Source of the DNA: Thioalkalivibrio paradoxus
Lineage (GTDB): Bacteria; Pseudomonadota; Gammaproteobacteria; Ectothiorhodospirales; Ectothiorhodospiraceae
Assembly (NCBI GenBank): GCA_011390565.1
Contig: JAABSC010000001.1
Coordinates: 310,001-374,000 of the forward strand
Length of the DNA: 64,000 nt
Direction: 5' to 3'
Notes under the pieces: model-generated
The model's database searches: none
The model's input: the letters and a program-made list of their open reading frames with translations, nothing else
Told to the model about the DNA's origin: nothing
Part shown: positions 56,867 to 64,000 of the stretch, piece by piece
How positions within the stretch are numbered: the stretch's first letter is position 1
Layout: each line of letters opens with the position of its first letter
Program-made: the position numbers and the translations under genes

Positions 56867-57288
56867 ATTCGTCGCGCCCCTATCTGCTTCGGGCTCTGCT
56901 CGACTGGATCTGCGACAATTCGCTGACACCTCACCTGCTGGTGGATGCCACGCTGCCGGCGGTGTCCGTGCCGACGCAGTTTGTTCAACAGGGCAAGATC
57001 ACGCTGAATATCGGACCCAATGCCGTTGAGGGGCTGGACATGGGGAACGACGCCATCACGTTCTCCGCGCGCTTCGCGGGGCAGCCCATGCAGGTCTTTG
57101 TTCCCGTGACCGCCGTGCTGGCGATTTTCGCACGGGAGAACGGCCAGGGCATGATGTTCGGTCAGGAACCGGGGTCCGAACCCGAAACCGATCAGGAGAC
57201 CGGACGGAGCATGGATTCCACGCCGTCGGAGCCGGAGATGAAGAAGAAGGACAAGCGCAAGGGACCGACGCTCAAGGTGGTCAAGTAG
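56863..57288 (+). CDS. sspB: ClpXP adaptor SspB
   Basis: SspB binds SsrA-tagged proteins and delivers them to ClpXP. The N-terminal substrate-binding domain is seen as SRPYLLRALLDWICDNSLTPHLLVDA and NISARF-like FSARFAGQPMQVFVPVTAVLAIFARENGQGM. A flexible acidic linker follows, and the C-terminal ClpX-binding tail reads KGPTLKVVK. Length is 141 aa from ATG 56863. Its 3' end overlaps that of the convergent flavoprotein gene by 8 bp. Confidence 0.95.
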   Translation: MNSSRPYLLRALLDWICDNSLTPHLLVDATLPAVSVPTQFVQQGKITLNIGPNAVEGLDMGNDAITFSARFAGQPMQVFVPVTAVLAIFARENGQGMMFGQEPGSEPETDQETGRSMDSTPSEPEMKKKDKRKGPTLKVVK

Positions 57289-58681
57289 TCGGCGGTACCT
57301 CCTCGCGCCAATCCGGCAGCGCCTTCCCGGGATTCAGAATTCCGTCGGGGTCGAAAACACGCTGCACGCCCCACATCAGCTCCAGCGCGGCGGGATCCAG
57401 TTCCCGGCGCACGAAATCACGCTTGACAAGCCCCACGCCGTGTTCGCCGGACAGTGTGCCGCGCAGGCTGAGTACGAGCGCGAACACCTGGTCGAGGCAA
57501 GCCTCGGCAGCTCGCATCTGTGCCGGATCGTCCGGGTCCACGAGCAGATTGACGTGAATGTTGCCGTTGCCGGCATGGCCGAAGTTGGCAATCCGGATGC
57601 CATGCGTTTCGCCCAGATCACGTAGCCCATCGATGAGCTCTGGTATCCGGGAAACGGGCACCACCACGTCCTCGTTGATTTTTTTGGGGGCAATGTTGCG
57701 CAGTGCGGGCGAGAGCGCCTTGCGCGTGCGCCAAAGACGTTCCGCGTCGTCGGCATCGTTCGCTACCTCGATGGCAAGCAAGCCGTCGCCGCGGGCCGCC
57801 CGACTCACGGCTTCGGCGGAAAGCGCGATCTGGCTCTCGGGGCCATCCACCTCGATCATGAGGATGGCGCCGGCGTTTTCCGGCAGGGAAGTTGCCGCGT
57901 AGTCGCGGATCGCGCCGATCGCGGCGTGATCCATGAATTCGAGCGCGCAGGGGATGACCGGCTGGGACATGATTCTCGCCACTGCGGCAGCCGCGCCGCG
58001 CATGTCCCGATAGGTTGCCTGCAGCAGGCGCCGTGTTTCGGGCAGGGGCGTGAGCCGCAGGCTGGCCTCGGTGGTCACGGCGAGCGTCCCCTCCGAGCCG
58101 ATCAGCAGCCGTGTCAGGTCGTACCCCACGACGCCCTTGGTGGTGTAGACGCCGGTGCGCAGGCGTTTGCCAGTGCCTGCAACCGCGGCGAGCCCGAGCG
58201 TGTTCTCGCGGGGTGTCCCGTATTTGACCGCGCGCGGGCCGGCGGAATTGTGTGCGAGGTTGCCGCCAATCGTGCAGTAGGCGCTGCTGGTTGGATCGGG
58301 GGGCCAGAAAAAACCGTGTTCGGCAGCGGCCTGCTGAACCTCGCCATTGGTCGCGCCCGGCTGCGCCACGAGCCAGCGGTTGTCGGGGTCGACTTCGATG
58401 ATCGCGCGCATGCGTTCCATCGAGAGTACCAGCCCTCCGCGCGTCGGTACGACCGCCCCGGTGGTCCCGGTGCCCCGGCCGCGCACGATCAACGGCGTGC
58501 GGAACCGCCGGCAAAGGCGAACCACCTCCGCAATGCCATCACTGTCCCGGGCGAACACCACGGCCTCTGGAGTCGCGTGCAGTCGTGAATTGTCGGAGCC
58601 ATAGGCCCAGCAGTCGGCAGGGTCCAGCAACCGGTCCTCGGCGGGGAGCATGCGTTCGAGTTCACGCTGTATCGGAGTCAT
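57281..58681 (-). CDS. FAD-linked oxidase of the GlcD / D-lactate dehydrogenase family
   Basis: A 466-aa flavoprotein with an N-terminal PCMH-type FAD-binding domain (RGRGTGTTGAVVPTRGGLVLSMERM; IGGNLAHNSAGPRAVKYG) and a C-terminal FAD-oxidase domain. The latter holds the metal-site motif NFGHAGNGNIHVNLL and the ending LSGEHGVGLVKRDF...FDPDGILNPGKAL. Substrates in this family include D-lactate, glycolate and D-2-hydroxyglutarate; the sequence does not decide which. No GlcE or GlcF partner is adjacent. It follows yraN with 2 bp between them. Confidence 0.9.
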   Translation of the reverse strand: MTPIQRELERMLPAEDRLLDPADCWAYGSDNSRLHATPEAVVFARDSDGIAEVVRLCRRFRTPLIVRGRGTGTTGAVVPTRGGLVLSMERMRAIIEVDPDNRWLVAQPGATNGEVQQAAAEHGFFWPPDPTSSAYCTIGGNLAHNSAGPRAVKYGTPRENTLGLAAVAGTGKRLRTGVYTTKGVVGYDLTRLLIGSEGTLAVTTEASLRLTPLPETRRLLQATYRDMRGAAAAVARIMSQPVIPCALEFMDHAAIGAIRDYAATSLPENAGAILMIEVDGPESQIALSAEAVSRAARGDGLLAIEVANDADDAERLWRTRKALSPALRNIAPKKINEDVVVPVSRIPELIDGLRDLGETHGIRIANFGHAGNGNIHVNLLVDPDDPAQMRAAEACLDQVFALVLSLRGTLSGEHGVGLVKRDFVRRELDPAALELMWGVQRVFDPDGILNPGKALPDWREEVPPTT

Positions 58682-58683
58682 GG

Positions 58684-59034
58684 TCACGTGTCCTGTATCG
58701 CGTCCTGCAGCCATTCGATATGGTCGTCGGCATCCAACACCAGCACGTCGAAACGGGCGGGCCCGTTCCATCGGCGCTGCTGCATGAATGCCTCCGCAGT
58801 TCGTCGCAGACGTCTCTGCTTGCGCCAGTCGATGCTTTCGGCGCCATCGGCAAAGCCCAGGTGGCTCCGTTTGCGGACCTCCACGAATACCAGGGTTTCG
58901 CCCTCGCGCGCGATCAGGTCGATCTCGCCGAACGGCCGCCGGTAGTTGCGCTCGATGAGTTGCAGCCCCTGTTGGCGGAGGAACGCCCCGGCCTTTTGTT
59001 CAGCGAGGTGTCCCCGGTTCAGGGATGACACCAT
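58684..59034 (-). CDS. yraN: YraN family putative endonuclease (UPF0102)
   Basis: A 116-aa protein with the UPF0102 pattern: GHLAEQKAGAFLRQQGLQLIERNYRRPFGEIDLIARE, then LVFVEVRKRSH, which carries the E-x-x catalytic core of the PD-(D/E)xK nuclease fold. The cellular role is not settled. Its start codon shares a base with the lpoA-like stop. Order rsmI / lpoA-yraN is shared with E. coli. Confidence 0.93.
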   Translation of the reverse strand: MVSSLNRGHLAEQKAGAFLRQQGLQLIERNYRRPFGEIDLIAREGETLVFVEVRKRSHLGFADGAESIDWRKQRRLRRTAEAFMQQRRWNGPARFDVLVLDADDHIEWLQDAIQDT

Positions 59035-60917
59035 CAGCCGCTTCCCGGTGGGGTGTCGACGGCGCGCACCGACTGTGGTGTTCCGTCGCGGAATTCGAGC
59101 CAGGCCGGTTCGCGATACCAGACCTGTTCAAGCGTATCCAGTCGCCAGTTTCCAGCCACGCCCCGTACTTCCAGATGGGGTGCGTTCCGAAATCTCGGCA
59201 ATTCGGCGGCAATGCGGCCCGCATCAATCCCCAGTGCGGTGAACCGTGGCAGGCGCGCGGCCACGCTTCGGATGTTCTCCGAATTCTCGATACGCTGCTT
59301 CAGCTCCGGATTCGGGTTCAGATCGGGGTACAGCCATGGCGCGTCCGGGAATCGGATTCCGTTCAGGTCGAGATCGAGACCGGGTTGTGGTCGCCCCTCA
59401 TAAGCATGCGAGGTGGCCCACATCGGTAGTCTTCCGGCGCGATGATAATGAAGGTGCGGAGCCACCATGCGCAGGTCGCGCGCGGGGCCGGTCACGAAGA
59501 TGGCGTCGATGTCCGCCCGGATCTGAGGGTCGCCCTCCAGATTCAGCCGTAAAGCGCGCGCGAGCAGGGCAATGCGTTCCTCGCTCGCATCGACTCCGAG
59601 CGCCGCGCCGATCTGGGCGTTGATTTCGGGGGAGCGTGCCTGGAAGCGGTGTTCCCCCGCAATGCGACCGCCCCTTCGCGTGAAGGTTTCCCGGAAGGCC
59701 TCCGCGACCCGGTCGCCGAAGGTCCCCTCCGGTACGAGGATCAGTGCCTGCTCATGACCCGCCGCGAACGCTGCGCGGCCCGCCGCGCGGGCGTCCTCCT
59801 CGGGGGAGAGCGAGAGCACGGAGAATGGAATCAGCGGCGTTGTCGAGGGTCGGTTGAGCAGCAGCGTTGGCCAGTTGCGTCCGGTCGACAGGACCCGGTC
59901 CACCTCCTCCTGTGTGAGCGGGCCGATCACGCGGTCGGCGCCCTGGTTGATGGCCTCCCGGAAAGCGGCCTCCGCAAGGTCGGGGCTGCCCTCGGTATCG
60001 AAGATCAGTAGCGGTTCGCGCACCGTCAGGCTGGATCCGGCAGCGGCTGTAATGCCCTCGAGAGTCGCCCGACCCAATTCACCCAGCGGACCGGTCAGGG
60101 GCAAGAGCACCGCAATACGGGCGGTTTCGTCGAGAGGTCCTACCGAGGCTTCCCGCAGGGCCGCCAGTCGTGCCCGCGCCGGATGACCGGGGTAGGTCAG
60201 GGACCATTGCTGGACCGCCGCGTCGAAGGCGTCGGGGTCGGTGCCCGCGGCGCGCAGCGCGAGAAAGAGCGCTGTCCAACCCCGCAAACGGAGATCCGGC
60301 TCGGAATTGCCCAGCTCGATCAGGGCATCGGGGTCCAGAAGCGAGAGCAGCGTCCAGGCCGATGCCTGGTTCGCCATCTGGTGGTCGGGAGACGCGTACA
60401 GCAGGGCGTCGAGTCGGACCCGCGCCTCCAGGGCTTCCCGGTAACGCCCGGCCTCCGTCAACAGTACGGCATGCAATTCCAGTGCTTCTTGATACAGGGC
60501 CGCGTCCGGGTCTTCCTGTACCGGTTCGAGTCGCTCCAGTGCCGCCGGACGATCGCCCTGCAGCAGGGCCAGCATGGCCCCCCGGTAGCGGTCACCCAGT
60601 GTGGCCTTTCCATCCGCGGGCAGCAGAGACCAGAGCCTCTCCGCACGAAGCAGCAGCCATGTCGGGTCGGGGAGATCGAGAACCGCGTCGATGGCGCGTC
60701 GTGCCGGACCGGCTGCGGGTGTCGATTCGGCGTCGATCAGCCATGCCTGCGCCTGTTCTTCGGCGGGTAGCGCGCGGGTTTCGGGCGCTGGCTCCGGAAT
60801 CGCGGGGGCAGGCGGGGGCGCCGGGCGGGGGGTCGCGCAGGCGACCATCAGCAAGCCCAGGCAGATGAGTGCCGCGGTGCGGAGCCTGCGGGCACTCCCG
60901 CGGGCGGATGGGGCCAT
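59034..60917 (-). CDS. lpoA: LpoA-type penicillin-binding-protein activator lipoprotein
   Basis: A 627-aa outer-membrane lipoprotein. The signal peptide has the lipobox LMVAC (Cys27), followed by a Pro/Ala-rich stretch. An N-terminal TPR-like half (residues about 60-270) is followed by a periplasmic-binding-protein-like half starting IAVLLPLTGPLGELGRATLEGI. This is the LppC/LpoA layout; in E. coli LpoA stimulates PBP1A. Divergence from E. coli is expected, so the partner is inferred. The ATG 60917 is divergent from rsmI across 51 bp. Confidence 0.88.
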   Translation of the reverse strand: MAPSARGSARRLRTAALICLGLLMVACATPRPAPPPAPAIPEPAPETRALPAEEQAQAWLIDAESTPAAGPARRAIDAVLDLPDPTWLLLRAERLWSLLPADGKATLGDRYRGAMLALLQGDRPAALERLEPVQEDPDAALYQEALELHAVLLTEAGRYREALEARVRLDALLYASPDHQMANQASAWTLLSLLDPDALIELGNSEPDLRLRGWTALFLALRAAGTDPDAFDAAVQQWSLTYPGHPARARLAALREASVGPLDETARIAVLLPLTGPLGELGRATLEGITAAAGSSLTVREPLLIFDTEGSPDLAEAAFREAINQGADRVIGPLTQEEVDRVLSTGRNWPTLLLNRPSTTPLIPFSVLSLSPEEDARAAGRAAFAAGHEQALILVPEGTFGDRVAEAFRETFTRRGGRIAGEHRFQARSPEINAQIGAALGVDASEERIALLARALRLNLEGDPQIRADIDAIFVTGPARDLRMVAPHLHYHRAGRLPMWATSHAYEGRPQPGLDLDLNGIRFPDAPWLYPDLNPNPELKQRIENSENIRSVAARLPRFTALGIDAGRIAAELPRFRNAPHLEVRGVAGNWRLDTLEQVWYREPAWLEFRDGTPQSVRAVDTPPGSG

Positions 60918-60968
60918 GTAGGTTAGGATCACGGGAAATGGGTTTTCTGCGACTGGGGAGAGCCAGTA

Positions 60969-61838
60969 TTGAAAGAGCATGAGGCGCTGTCAACGCAGGG
61001 GGGGAAGCTTTGGGTCGTCGCCACTCCGATCGGGAACCTGGAGGACCTCGCTCCCCGTGCGCTTCGGGTGCTTTCCGCGGTGGACCTCGTGGCCGCCGAG
61101 GATACCCGGCACACCGGCAGGCTTCTCGCCCGGCTGGGCTTGTCCAGGCCGATGCTGAGCCTGCATGAGCACAACGAGTCCGGACGGGTCGCGCAAATCC
61201 TCGATCGCATGCGGCAGGGGCAGGACGTGGCCCTGGTGTCGGACGCCGGCACCCCGTTGGTCTCGGACCCCGGTTTTCGGCTGGTGCGCGCGGCGCGGCA
61301 GGCGGGCTTCGAGGTGCTTCCCATCCCCGGGCCCAGTGCAGCGATCGCAGCCCTGTCGGTGGCCGGCCTGCCTTCCGACCGATTCTGGTTCGAGGGCTTT
61401 CTTCCTGCCTCGGGGGCGGCCCGAAGACAGCGTCTCGGGACGTTGCTCGCGTTGCCGGTTACCGTAATCTGCTACGAGTCGTCCCATCGCATTCGCGCGT
61501 TGGCGGAGGATCTTTCAGCGCTGGCGCCCGCACGTGAGCTTGCGCTGGCGCGGGAGATCAGCAAGCAGTTCGAGGAACATTTCTTCGGCGAGGCCGGTGC
61601 GCTCGCGGCCTGGCTGGATCGGGACGTGAACCGCCTGCGCGGCGAATTCGTCGTCGTTCTGGCTGCCCGGCCCGAGGCGGATCGGGGCGAAGAATCCGCA
61701 TGGACGCAGGAGCAGGAGCGGCTGCTCAGGGTCTTGCTGGACGACTTGCCGCTCAAGCAGGCGGTGGGACTCGCGAGTCGTCTGACCGGTTTGCCGCGCA
61801 ACCAGGTGTATGCCCGCGCCCTCGAGTGGACGGGTTGA
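60969..61838 (+). CDS. rsmI: 16S rRNA 2'-O-ribose C1402 methyltransferase
   Basis: RsmI methylates the ribose of C1402 in the 16S rRNA decoding centre. The family motifs are clear: LWVVATPIGNLEDLAPRA, VAAEDTRHTGRLL, SDAGTPLVSDPG and PGPSAAIAALSVAGLPSDRFWFEGFLP. No ATG or GTG fits; TTG 60969 has GGGGAG at 60955-60960 eight bases upstream and gives 289 aa. The conserved rsmI-rnpB-mraZ order follows. Confidence 0.95.
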   Translation: MKEHEALSTQGGKLWVVATPIGNLEDLAPRALRVLSAVDLVAAEDTRHTGRLLARLGLSRPMLSLHEHNESGRVAQILDRMRQGQDVALVSDAGTPLVSDPGFRLVRAARQAGFEVLPIPGPSAAIAALSVAGLPSDRFWFEGFLPASGAARRQRLGTLLALPVTVICYESSHRIRALAEDLSALAPARELALAREISKQFEEHFFGEAGALAAWLDRDVNRLRGEFVVVLAARPEADRGEESAWTQEQERLLRVLLDDLPLKQAVGLASRLTGLPRNQVYARALEWTG

Positions 61839-61866
61839 CCCGGCGGGCCTGCCCGCGACGGAAAAG

Positions 61867-61895
61867 TTGCACGCGCCGGGGGCAGCGCGTAAAAG
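61867..61895 (+). promoter_or_regulatory. Putative rnpB promoter
   Basis: TTGCAC (61867-61872) and TAAAAG (61890-61895) are spaced by 17 bp. The expected start site falls at about 61901, exactly where the RNase P RNA P1 stem begins. This agreement in position is the main support. Confidence 0.5.
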
Positions 61896-61900
61896 GCGGG

Positions 61901-62258
61901 GTGGGAGTCGGCCGGGCCGCCGCTGCGCGTGAGCGTGGAGGAAAGTCCGGGCTCCGCAGGGCAAGACGCCAGGTAACGCCTGGGCGGCGCGAGCCGACGG
62001 AAAGTGCCACAGAAAACATACCGCCGATGGACCCGGATTCGTCCGGATCTCAGGTAAGGGTGAAATGGTGCGGTAAGAGCGCACCGCGCGCCTGGCAACA
62101 GTGCGTGGCAGGGTAAACCCCGTCTGGAGCAAGGCCAAATAGGGGTGCAATGATGTGGCCCGCATCGCACCCGGGTAGGCTGCTAGAGGCGTCTGGTGAC
62201 AGGCGTCCCAGAGGAATGACGGCCCTCGACAGAACCCGGCTTACAGGCCGGCTCCCAC
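61901..62258 (+). ncRNA. rnpB: RNase P RNA (bacterial type A)
   Basis: This catalytic RNA matures the 5' ends of tRNAs. Strongly conserved blocks are present in order: GAGGAAAGTCCGGGCTCC, CCAGGTAACGCCTGG, AACATACCGCCGATGG (variant of the usual CAAACCGCCGATGG), AGGTAAGGGTGAAA, GTAAGAGCGCACCG, and near the end GACAGAACCCGGCTTA. The P1 stem is formed by 61901-61913 with 62246-62258. A short T-run (CTTTTTCCC) follows and may terminate transcription. Length is about 358 nt; the ends are placed by the P1 stem and are good to a few bases. Confidence 0.96.
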
Positions 62259-62448
62259 TTTTTCCCACGACCGACCATGCGCCGCCCATACCCGCCCCGG
62301 GCGCCCATTGATTCTAAAGTGTTCTCTTAAGTAACCCACTCAACACACCGCTTTTGATGGCTTTTTATTGGCTATCAAAGCGCGACGTCTTGTGCGCCTA
62401 AGTAATTGTCGGTGAACGCTTATTTTTTTCACGACACGGAATTTTGTC

Positions 62449-62478
62449 TTGACGTGCGGCACGGGCGCTACCTATAGT
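62449..62478 (+). promoter_or_regulatory. mraZ (dcw cluster) promoter
   Basis: TTGACG (-35, 62449-62454) and TATAGT (-10, 62473-62478) are separated by 18 bp in an AT-rich stretch. The predicted start is about 62485, just before the MraZ boxes. The layout matches the Pmra promoter known in E. coli. Confidence 0.7.
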
Positions 62479-62487
62479 GTCGAGAAG

Positions 62488-62512
62488 TGGGGTGACGTGG
62501 GGATTTGTGGGT
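62488..62512 (+). promoter_or_regulatory. MraZ operator: three TGGGN boxes
   Basis: Three direct repeats, TGGGG (62488-62492), TGGGG (62498-62502) and TGGGT (62508-62512), are spaced exactly 10 bp apart between the promoter and mraZ. TGGGN repeats with 5-bp spacers are the known MraZ binding pattern, so mraZ probably represses its own transcript here. Confidence 0.85.
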
Positions 62513-62530
62513 CCCCAGAAGAGGCGCGGC

Positions 62531-62980
62531 ATGTTCCGAGGGGTCAGTCAGCTCAGTCTTGACGCGAAGGGCCGCATAGCGGTCCCGGCGCGGTATCGCG
62601 ATTCGCTGGCCGCGAACTGCGAGGGTCGCCTGGTGGTGACCGTGGACCGGGACGGTTGCCTCTTGCTGTACCCGGCTCCGGAATGGGAGCGCATCGAACA
62701 GACCCTGATGTCCCGGCCCAACATGAATTCCCAGGTGCGCAGGCTGCAGCGACTGCTCGTCGGTCATGCCACGGAATGTGAGCTTGATGGCCAGGGACGT
62801 CTGCTGGTGCCCCCACCACTGCGCGATTTCGCGGGCCTCGACAAGCGCGTGGTGCTGGTCGGGCAGGGCAACAAGTTCGAAATCTGGGACGAGGACACCT
62901 GGTCCCGCAATCGCGAACTCTGGTTCGGGGAGGACGCCGACGATGCACTCAGCGAAGCACTCGAATCCATCGCGCTGTAG
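62531..62980 (+). CDS. mraZ: Transcriptional regulator MraZ
   Basis: MraZ is the autorepressor at the head of the division and cell-wall cluster. The 149-aa protein has two SpoVT/AbrB-like swapped-hairpin domains, recognised by [23 protein letters not shown] and the second-half [21 protein letters not shown]. The ATG 62531 begins MFRGVSQ, the family start, and lies 18 bases after the last TGGGN box. rsmH follows after 5 bp. Confidence 0.96.
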   Translation: MFRGVSQLSLDAKGRIAVPARYRDSLAANCEGRLVVTVDRDGCLLLYPAPEWERIEQTLMSRPNMNSQVRRLQRLLVGHATECELDGQGRLLVPPPLRDFAGLDKRVVLVGQGNKFEIWDEDTWSRNRELWFGEDADDALSEALESIAL

Positions 62981-62985
62981 CCCGG

Positions 62986-63915
62986 ATGGAAAGCTCTCCT
63001 CATGTGCCGGTGCTGCTCGACGCGGCACTGCAGGCTCTGGCGATTCGTGCGGATGGCTGGTACGTCGACGGTACCTTCGGACGTGGCGGCCACGCGCGGG
63101 CCATTCTGGCTCGGCTCGGGGACTCGGGTCGGTTGCTGGCCATGGACCGGGATCCGGCGGCGCGGGACGCGGCAGCCGGGCTCTTGTCCGATCCGCGGTT
63201 CACATTCCGCTCGGCAAGGTTTGCGCAAATGAACGATGTGGTCCGGGAACAGTGGGGTGGACGTCTCATCGATGGAGGCCTGCTCGATCTCGGGGTGTCC
63301 TCTCCGCAACTCGACCAGGCGGAGCGCGGCTTCAGCTTCCGACAGGACGGACCACTCGACATGCGCATGGATCCACAAAGCGGTTTCTCTGTCGCGGAGT
63401 GGCTGAATGACGCGGAAGAACAGGACATCGCGCACGTGATCTACACCTGCGGCGAAGAGCGGTTCTCGCGACGGATCGCACGGGCGATCGTCGAGGCACG
63501 CCGCTCGGTGCCCATCACCCGCACCCTGCAGCTTGCCGAACTGGTACGTCGCGCGGTACCCCGTTCAGAACCTGGCCGGCATCCCGCGACACGCACTTTT
63601 CAGGCTCTGCGCATCCACGTGAACGACGAACTGGGTGAACTGCGGACGTGGCTCCAGACCGTACCCGAAATCGTTGCGCCCGGCGGTCGGTTGGCCGTGA
63701 TCAGCTTTCATTCGCTCGAGGATCGCCTGGTAAAGCACGCCTTTCAGGGCCGGTCCGACAAACCGCGGCCCCCCCGGGGACTGCCGCTCCCGCCCGCCAT
63801 GGAACATCCGCCTCTTCGCTTGCTGGGTAAGCCGGTTCGTCCGGGAGACGCGGAGTGCCGCGCCAACCCGCGGGCACGCTCTGCGGTGCTTCGTGTCGCC
63901 GAGAGAAATCCATGA
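62986..63915 (+). CDS. rsmH: 16S rRNA N4-cytosine-1402 methyltransferase
   Basis: RsmH (MraW) methylates the base of C1402, the same nucleotide whose ribose is methylated by RsmI, encoded about 1.1 kb upstream. Motifs include [13 protein letters not shown], the SAM site [14 protein letters not shown], and [14 protein letters not shown]. The catalytic-domain end [15 protein letters not shown] is present. Length is 309 aa. The stop overlaps the ftsL start (ATGA). Confidence 0.97.
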   Translation: MESSPHVPVLLDAALQALAIRADGWYVDGTFGRGGHARAILARLGDSGRLLAMDRDPAARDAAAGLLSDPRFTFRSARFAQMNDVVREQWGGRLIDGGLLDLGVSSPQLDQAERGFSFRQDGPLDMRMDPQSGFSVAEWLNDAEEQDIAHVIYTCGEERFSRRIARAIVEARRSVPITRTLQLAELVRRAVPRSEPGRHPATRTFQALRIHVNDELGELRTWLQTVPEIVAPGGRLAVISFHSLEDRLVKHAFQGRSDKPRPPRGLPLPPAMEHPPLRLLGKPVRPGDAECRANPRARSAVLRVAERNP

Positions 63916-64000
63916 GCCGGATGCTGCTCATTCAGGTGATTCTTGCCGCCCTGGTCTTCGCGTCCGCTCTCGGCGTCGTGGTGTCGCGCCATGAGGCCCG
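63912..64000 (+). CDS. ftsL: Cell-division protein FtsL (5' part only)
   Basis: FtsL is a small bitopic divisome protein that works with FtsB and FtsQ. Only 29 codons are visible before the right edge. They encode a short cytoplasmic start and a hydrophobic helix ([21 protein letters not shown]), followed by SRHEAR, the typical FtsL entry into its coiled coil. The assignment rests on this layout and on the invariant mraZ-rsmH-ftsL order. Confidence 0.88.
   Translation, partial: MSRMLLIQVILAALVFASALGVVVSRHEA

Overview
This 64 kb window is dense, GC-rich bacterial chromosome made almost entirely of housekeeping genes. Gene order points to a gammaproteobacterium of the Chromatiales type, with an Ectothiorhodospiraceae / Thioalkalivibrio-like organism as my best guess. 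The supporting blocks are lolB-ispE-tRNA(Gln)-prs-rplY-pth-ychF, yrbG-kdsD-kdsC-lptCAB-rpoN-hpf-ptsN-hprK-rapZ, mlaFEDCB-murA-hisG, petABC-sspAB and rsmI-rnpB-mraZ-rsmH-ftsL. Taxonomy is inferred from gene content and order only; no 16S gene is present.

Layout. 1-629: start of mreB, running off the left edge. 753-5057: gatCAB (amidotransferase for Gln/Asn-tRNA) and hslO. 5062-9555 (minus): hemA-prfA-prmC, a small unknown gene and moeB. 9687-16926: TPR lipoprotein, lolB, ispE, tRNA-Gln with an unusual repeat downstream, prs, rplY, pth, ychF. 17037-18071: grxD converging with rnt. 18298-24194: pyruvate dehydrogenase complex aceE-aceF-lpdA. A 110-bp palindromic element (24238-24347) separates this from argG. 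25844-31146: mlaA, an unknown membrane protein, mpl, ubiX, a LON-domain protein, a thioredoxin and an AEC transporter. 31178-41429 (minus): one long run from yrbG through KDO synthesis, Lpt export, rpoN and a regulatory PTS set, ending in an unknown secreted protein. 41734-45527: DUF72-like gene and the mla lipid-transport operon. 45640-51074: murA and hisG-aroG-hisD-hisC. 51108-53092: degS divergent from a Nif3-like gene. 53406-57288: cytochrome bc1 operon petABC and sspAB. 57281-60917 (minus): a GlcD-type flavoprotein, yraN and an lpoA-like gene. 60969-64000: rsmI, RNase P RNA, then the start of the division/cell-wall cluster (mraZ, rsmH, ftsL), with a clear promoter and MraZ boxes.

How the genes work together. 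A large share serves the cell envelope: KDO and LPS export (kdsD, kdsC, lptCAB), retrograde phospholipid transport (mlaA, mlaFEDCB), lipoprotein sorting (lolB), peptidoglycan (murA, mpl, lpoA, mraZ-rsmH-ftsL, mreB) and stress sensing (degS). A second share is translation (gatCAB, prfA, prmC, tRNA-Gln, rplY, pth, hpf, rnpB, rsmI). Energy metabolism is represented by the PDH complex and cytochrome bc1.

I found no CRISPR array, prophage, intact IS element or toxin cluster. I also found no convincing previously undescribed multi-gene system. The most interesting signals are intergenic. They are a tRNA-Gln-derived repeat whose RNA could pair with the tRNA 3' half, a diverged ~125-bp element present twice with a conserved small reading frame, a 29-bp-arm palindrome, and a CACGGAA-rich inverted repeat. 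Three unknown or poorly defined proteins also merit follow-up.
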